From contig JBDKTK010000042.1 in the NCBI GenBank assembly GCA_039680225.1, forward strand, positions 1 through 9,294: a stretch of DNA of 9,294 nucleotides, given 5' to 3'. Every line of letters starts with the position of its first letter. Positions within the stretch are counted from its first letter, which is position 1. Shown piece by piece: positions 6,854 through 9,294 of this stretch. Below the pieces are notes generated by a model that saw nothing but the letters and a program-made list of their open reading frames with translations, made no database searches and was not told where the DNA came from. The DNA is from JBDKTK01 sp039680225. Its GTDB lineage: Bacteria > Desulfobacterota > Syntrophia > Syntrophales > UBA4778. The position numbers were made by a program, and so were the translations under genes.

Positions 6854-8434
6854 TCATGTCTCGGCATCGGAATGGAGCGCGAGCAGGTACGATCTTAAAT
6901 TCTGTTTTGAATTGCTTATACCCAGTTTGGACCTGATCCTGTACCTGTGAAACTCGACTCCCCTGGTGGTAATATTCAACAGACCGGCAATTTCCTTGCT
7001 TGATTTCCCGTCCTTCAGGAAATTTGCGATTACGATTTCCTTGTGAGTCAGAGGCAGGTTTCTCCTGTAGAGCCTGTGCAAAAAAGGTGAAACTATGTCC
7101 ATTAAATATGATTCCGCCAGGGATAAATGACTCGCTGCCGCATTATCCATGCGGTATTTTTTTACCTGCTGAATGCAGGGAATGATCAGCTCCCTTATAT
7201 TATAGGCCATGCTTTCTTCAATTGCAGACTTGTCCGCCTCTCTTCTCTTTAATATTACATTTAAGGCAATATTGGCCTCCTCAAGGCTTTTTGTCTTTAT
7301 CTTGAGGTCTTCCAGGATCTTTTTCTGTTCCGTAATGTTCTCATATGTTGCTATTATTGAATGGTTGTTCTGCAAATCATGGCCGATCCGCACGGCTTTG
7401 ATACGGCACAGGATCTCTCTGCCGTCCTTATGCTTGTATATGTATTCTTTTTCATTGAACACTCTCGATTTTTTCAGGGCGGAATAAGCCATCAGGCCCA
7501 TTTCCTGGAAGTCCTGCTCGCTGCGAAACAGCATCCTGGTTGTATTTCCGATTAATTCTTCACGCCTCCAGCCGAAAACATCTTCCACGGCGTCATTGGC
7601 AAAGATGATCCTTCTGCCTTCCAGGTATAAAATTGCAATCGGCGTCGCGTCCAGTATGGAAGACCTTAATTCATTGAATCTTTCGATTTCTTCTCTTGCC
7701 TCGTTTATTTCCGTGATATCCATGCTGTTGCCGAGGACCGCCGGCCTGCCTTCATAGATGATATTGGTAACGGTTTCCATTATCCAGCGGACCTTGCCCC
7801 GCCTGTCGACGGCCCGGTAAGTATAAGGGGTCGTCCTTTCGCCCTGCAGCATTTTCCGGGATGATTTCCTGACGTTCGGCCTGTCTTCAGGATATACTAA
7901 CTTAAGGCAGGCCTGGCCCACCAGGTCCACGGGCCGGTAACCCAGATTGGATGTTGCATACCTGTTGATATATTTGAATTTCCCGTCCTGGACCACATAG
8001 ACCCCCGCCAGAGTATTCTCTGCAAGTGTCCTGTACAGCGATTCGCTTTCCAGCAGCTTCGCCTCTATCCTCCTCAGATCGCTGATATTCTCATAGGTGA
8101 CGACAACGTATCTGTCGTTCATTCCCACTCTCGACATGCTCAGCCTGCAGATAATTATGCTGCCGTCCCTGTGTTTGCACGAATACTCGGTCTTTATGAT
8201 ATTATTGTTAAGGATCGGATAGAGGTCCTCTCCGACTTTTTTATATTCTTCATCTGTTGCGTACAGAATCCGGGTCGATCTGCCGATCAGATCCCCGGGC
8301 TTATACCCGAAGACTCTTTCGACGGCATGGTTGGCAAAAATGATTTTTCTGTTTTCCAGGCAAAATGTTGCATGAGGTGACGCGCCCAGGATTGAAAGCG
8401 CAAGATCGCTGATTTTCAAGCCTTTCATTTGCAT
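6854..8434 (-). CDS. PAS-PAS-PAS LuxR-family transcriptional regulator
   Basis: Predicted 526-residue cytoplasmic one-component regulator in which three PAS sensor domains connect directly to DNA binding. PAS1 is at about 12-122, PAS2 at 133-245 and PAS3 at 258-370, followed by a probable coiled coil (371-408) and a LuxR-type helix-turn-helix (about 460-521, with KEIAGLLNITTRGVEFHR). PAS1 and PAS3 are alike (RKIIFANHAVERVFG and RRIIFANDAVEDVFG), whereas PAS2 is the same type as PAS1 of the gene at 1-1624. There is no receiver domain and no membrane segment. The ATG at 8434 follows AAGGA by 4 bases, and an ATG two codons later (8428) follows it by 10. The frame stays open upstream to a TTG at 8752, adding up to 106 residues. 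That stretch is cysteine-rich, lacks PAS character and has no good ribosome-binding sequence, so I exclude it. The gene is visibly AT-rich (19 GC of 60 bases in 7321-7380). Targets are unknown; the permease operon downstream is one candidate. Confidence 0.88.
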   Translation of the reverse strand: MQMKGLKISDLALSILGASPHATFCLENRKIIFANHAVERVFGYKPGDLIGRSTRILYATDEEYKKVGEDLYPILNNNIIKTEYSCKHRDGSIIICRLSMSRVGMNDRYVVVTYENISDLRRIEAKLLESESLYRTLAENTLAGVYVVQDGKFKYINRYATSNLGYRPVDLVGQACLKLVYPEDRPNVRKSSRKMLQGERTTPYTYRAVDRRGKVRWIMETVTNIIYEGRPAVLGNSMDITEINEAREEIERFNELRSSILDATPIAILYLEGRRIIFANDAVEDVFGWRREELIGNTTRMLFRSEQDFQEMGLMAYSALKKSRVFNEKEYIYKHKDGREILCRIKAVRIGHDLQNNHSIIATYENITEQKKILEDLKIKTKSLEEANIALNVILKRREADKSAIEESMAYNIRELIIPCIQQVKKYRMDNAAASHLSLAESYLMDIVSPFLHRLYRRNLPLTHKEIVIANFLKDGKSSKEIAGLLNITTRGVEFHRYRIRSKLGISNSKQNLRSYLLALHSDAET

Positions 8435-8915
8435 GATTTCCTTTTCGGAAATTTTTTGCTTATCGCCGGAAGTATTGAAATTTTCTAGGAGACCTGCCGG
8501 ATACATGAATCGCCCGTCTTCTGTCGATACAGATATTTTGGATTGCGGTCTTGACGCGTATTTTTTCTGCCCGTCAAACTTTTCGATACCGTCCGGGAAA
8601 AACGAGCACGATGATTGCAGCAAACAAAAGCGCCGGTTATTCCTTTTGCCGCAATTGCAGCTGAAATGTGCAAGAGATATGCCCGGGCAACTGCTGCAAG
8701 CCGCAGTTTTTCTCATGCCGGCGACCGGGCTTTGGCCGGGCATTGTCGTCAAGTATGTACAGGGAAATGCTGAAATCCTGATTCAATTCAAAGAGGAATC
8801 ATGATTTGTAGCATTACTTGCACATGTCGGGATTCCGGCACAGAAAGTGGGTGTTATTTTTCGAATCGGCTGATGACAATTGAACAGTCCCTACAAATCT
8901 GTCTGGCAGGCGATC
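8435..8915. other. 481-base divergent intergenic region with a possible decayed coding fragment
   Basis: This gap separates the minus-strand PAS-LuxR gene from the plus-strand acyl-CoA synthetase gene and should hold both promoters. Bases 8599-8618 repeat exactly 20 bases of the permease gene (6194-6213). In the same minus frame they encode AAIIVLVF, ending in a stop at 8576-8574, with no start and another stop just upstream. Both strands have long open frames here (minus to 8752; plus 8433-8804), but neither product resembles a protein I know. An inverted repeat TTGACG/CGTCAA lies at 8551-8577. On the plus strand CGGCAC near 8836 looks like a sigma54 -24 box, but the -12 half lacks the required GC. 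I cannot assign a promoter. Confidence 0.45.
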
Positions 8916-9294
8916 ATGAATAAAAATGAACATTACCTGAAAAGACTCTTCTTCCCCGAAAGGGTCGCGATCATCGGGGCCGGCGACAACCCGCTGCTCG
9001 TGAACGGCCGCAGCCTCATGTTCATGCTGCGCCACGCGAGCCGGACCGCGATCTACCCGGTCAATCCCGGCAGGTCCGCTGTCCAGGGCATCCGCTGCTT
9101 CCCGAGCATAGACGACCTTCCGGAACCGCCCGACGTGGCGGTCATTGTCGTCGGCAAGGCCCTGGTGCCGCAAGCCCTCGAGGCGCTGGGCAGGCGGGGC
9201 TGCCCGTTTGCGATCATAAACACTTCCGGCTATGCCGAAACAGGGCCGGCGGGCAGACAAGAGCAGGCAGAGCTGCTCGCCGTCGCGCGGCGTT
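8916..9294 (+). CDS. NDP-forming acyl-CoA synthetase, CoA-binding N terminus (cut by right edge)
   Basis: The first 126 codons are present and the frame is still open at the window end. The sequence begins with the Rossmann-type CoA-binding domain of the ADP-forming acetyl-CoA synthetase and succinyl-CoA ligase-like superfamily: ERVAIIGAGDNP (15-26), IYPVNPGR (46-53), PDVAVIVVG (72-80) and FAIINTSGYAETG (98-110). Such enzymes interconvert acyl-CoA plus ADP and phosphate with the free acid plus ATP, and in fermenters and syntrophs often conserve energy. Whether this is a complete single-chain enzyme or only an alpha subunit depends on sequence outside the window; some relatives are protein acetyltransferases or uncharacterised. 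The ATG at 8916 has GGCAGG 5 bases upstream and fits the family's usual N terminus. A TTG at 8880 would add 12 residues with no clear ribosome-binding sequence. It is transcribed away from all other genes here. Confidence 0.85.
   Translation, partial: MNKNEHYLKRLFFPERVAIIGAGDNPLLVNGRSLMFMLRHASRTAIYPVNPGRSAVQGIRCFPSIDDLPEPPDVAVIVVGKALVPQALEALGRRGCPFAIINTSGYAETGPAGRQEQAELLAVARR

Noticed and set aside
6538..6936. A 132-codon plus-strand open frame crossing from the intergenic region into the PAS-LuxR 3' end
   Set aside because: It overlaps the end of a real gene in antisense, has no ribosome-binding sequence and spans the GC hairpin and T runs. The product resembles nothing.
8433..8804. A 123-codon plus-strand open frame in the divergent gap
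   Set aside because: It has no ribosome-binding sequence and no recognised family, and it mirrors the open minus frame. I kept only the 20-base repeat inside it as a finding.
8836..8852. Possible sigma54 promoter for the acyl-CoA synthetase gene (CGGCAC box, plus strand)
   Set aside because: The -24 half is good, but the -12 half reads GTGG and lacks the nearly invariant GC.
8814..9260. A 148-codon minus-strand open frame at the right end
   Set aside because: It is antisense to the CoA-binding domain, whose motifs are clear on the plus strand.

Overview
The window is bacterial chromosomal DNA with five protein genes on the minus strand and one, cut by the right edge, on the plus strand. The gene set is a carboxylate permease, an AMP-forming acyl-CoA ligase, an NDP-forming acyl-CoA synthetase and several PAS-domain regulators, including a PAS-LuxR protein and a PAS-sigma54 activator. 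This is typical of anaerobic acid-degrading Desulfobacterota (syntrophs and relatives). That placement is inferred from gene content and protein style and has not been tested. Coding DNA is mostly GC-rich, intergenic DNA is AT-rich, and the PAS-LuxR gene is clearly more AT-rich than its neighbours.

Layout from left to right. Bases 1-1624 (minus) hold the N-terminal 541 residues of a protein with at least four PAS domains, cut by the left edge; three of the PAS units are tandem copies. Bases 1625-1860 are a regulatory gap with a perfect 8-bp-arm inverted repeat and a nearby dyad. Bases 1861-3270 (minus) encode a PAS-AAA+-Fis activator of sigma54 promoters. A terminator-like hairpin and a possible sigma70 promoter separate it from the gene upstream. 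Bases 3457-4983 and 5002-6318 (minus) form a tight two-gene operon: a GntP-type permease, then 18 bases later an acyl-CoA ligase. Bases 6319-6853 are non-coding, with a 15-bp palindrome and a strong GC-rich hairpin. Bases 6854-8434 (minus) encode a three-PAS LuxR-type regulator. Bases 8435-8915 are the divergent gap, with a possible decayed coding fragment. From 8916 to the right edge (plus) runs the CoA-binding start of an NDP-forming acyl-CoA synthetase.

Reading the genes together, the permease would import an organic acid, the ligase would activate it to its CoA thioester at the cost of ATP, and the downstream sigma54 activator, whose PAS domain may sense the acid or its metabolic state, is the obvious candidate regulator. 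The NDP-forming synthetase could recover ATP from an acyl-CoA end product. Two more cytoplasmic PAS sensors flank this core. I see no defence system, CRISPR array, tRNA, rRNA, insertion sequence or phage gene. The least ordinary items are the near-identical PAS duplication, the altered active-region residues in the ligase and the activator, and an exact 20-bp repeat between the permease gene and the right intergenic region.
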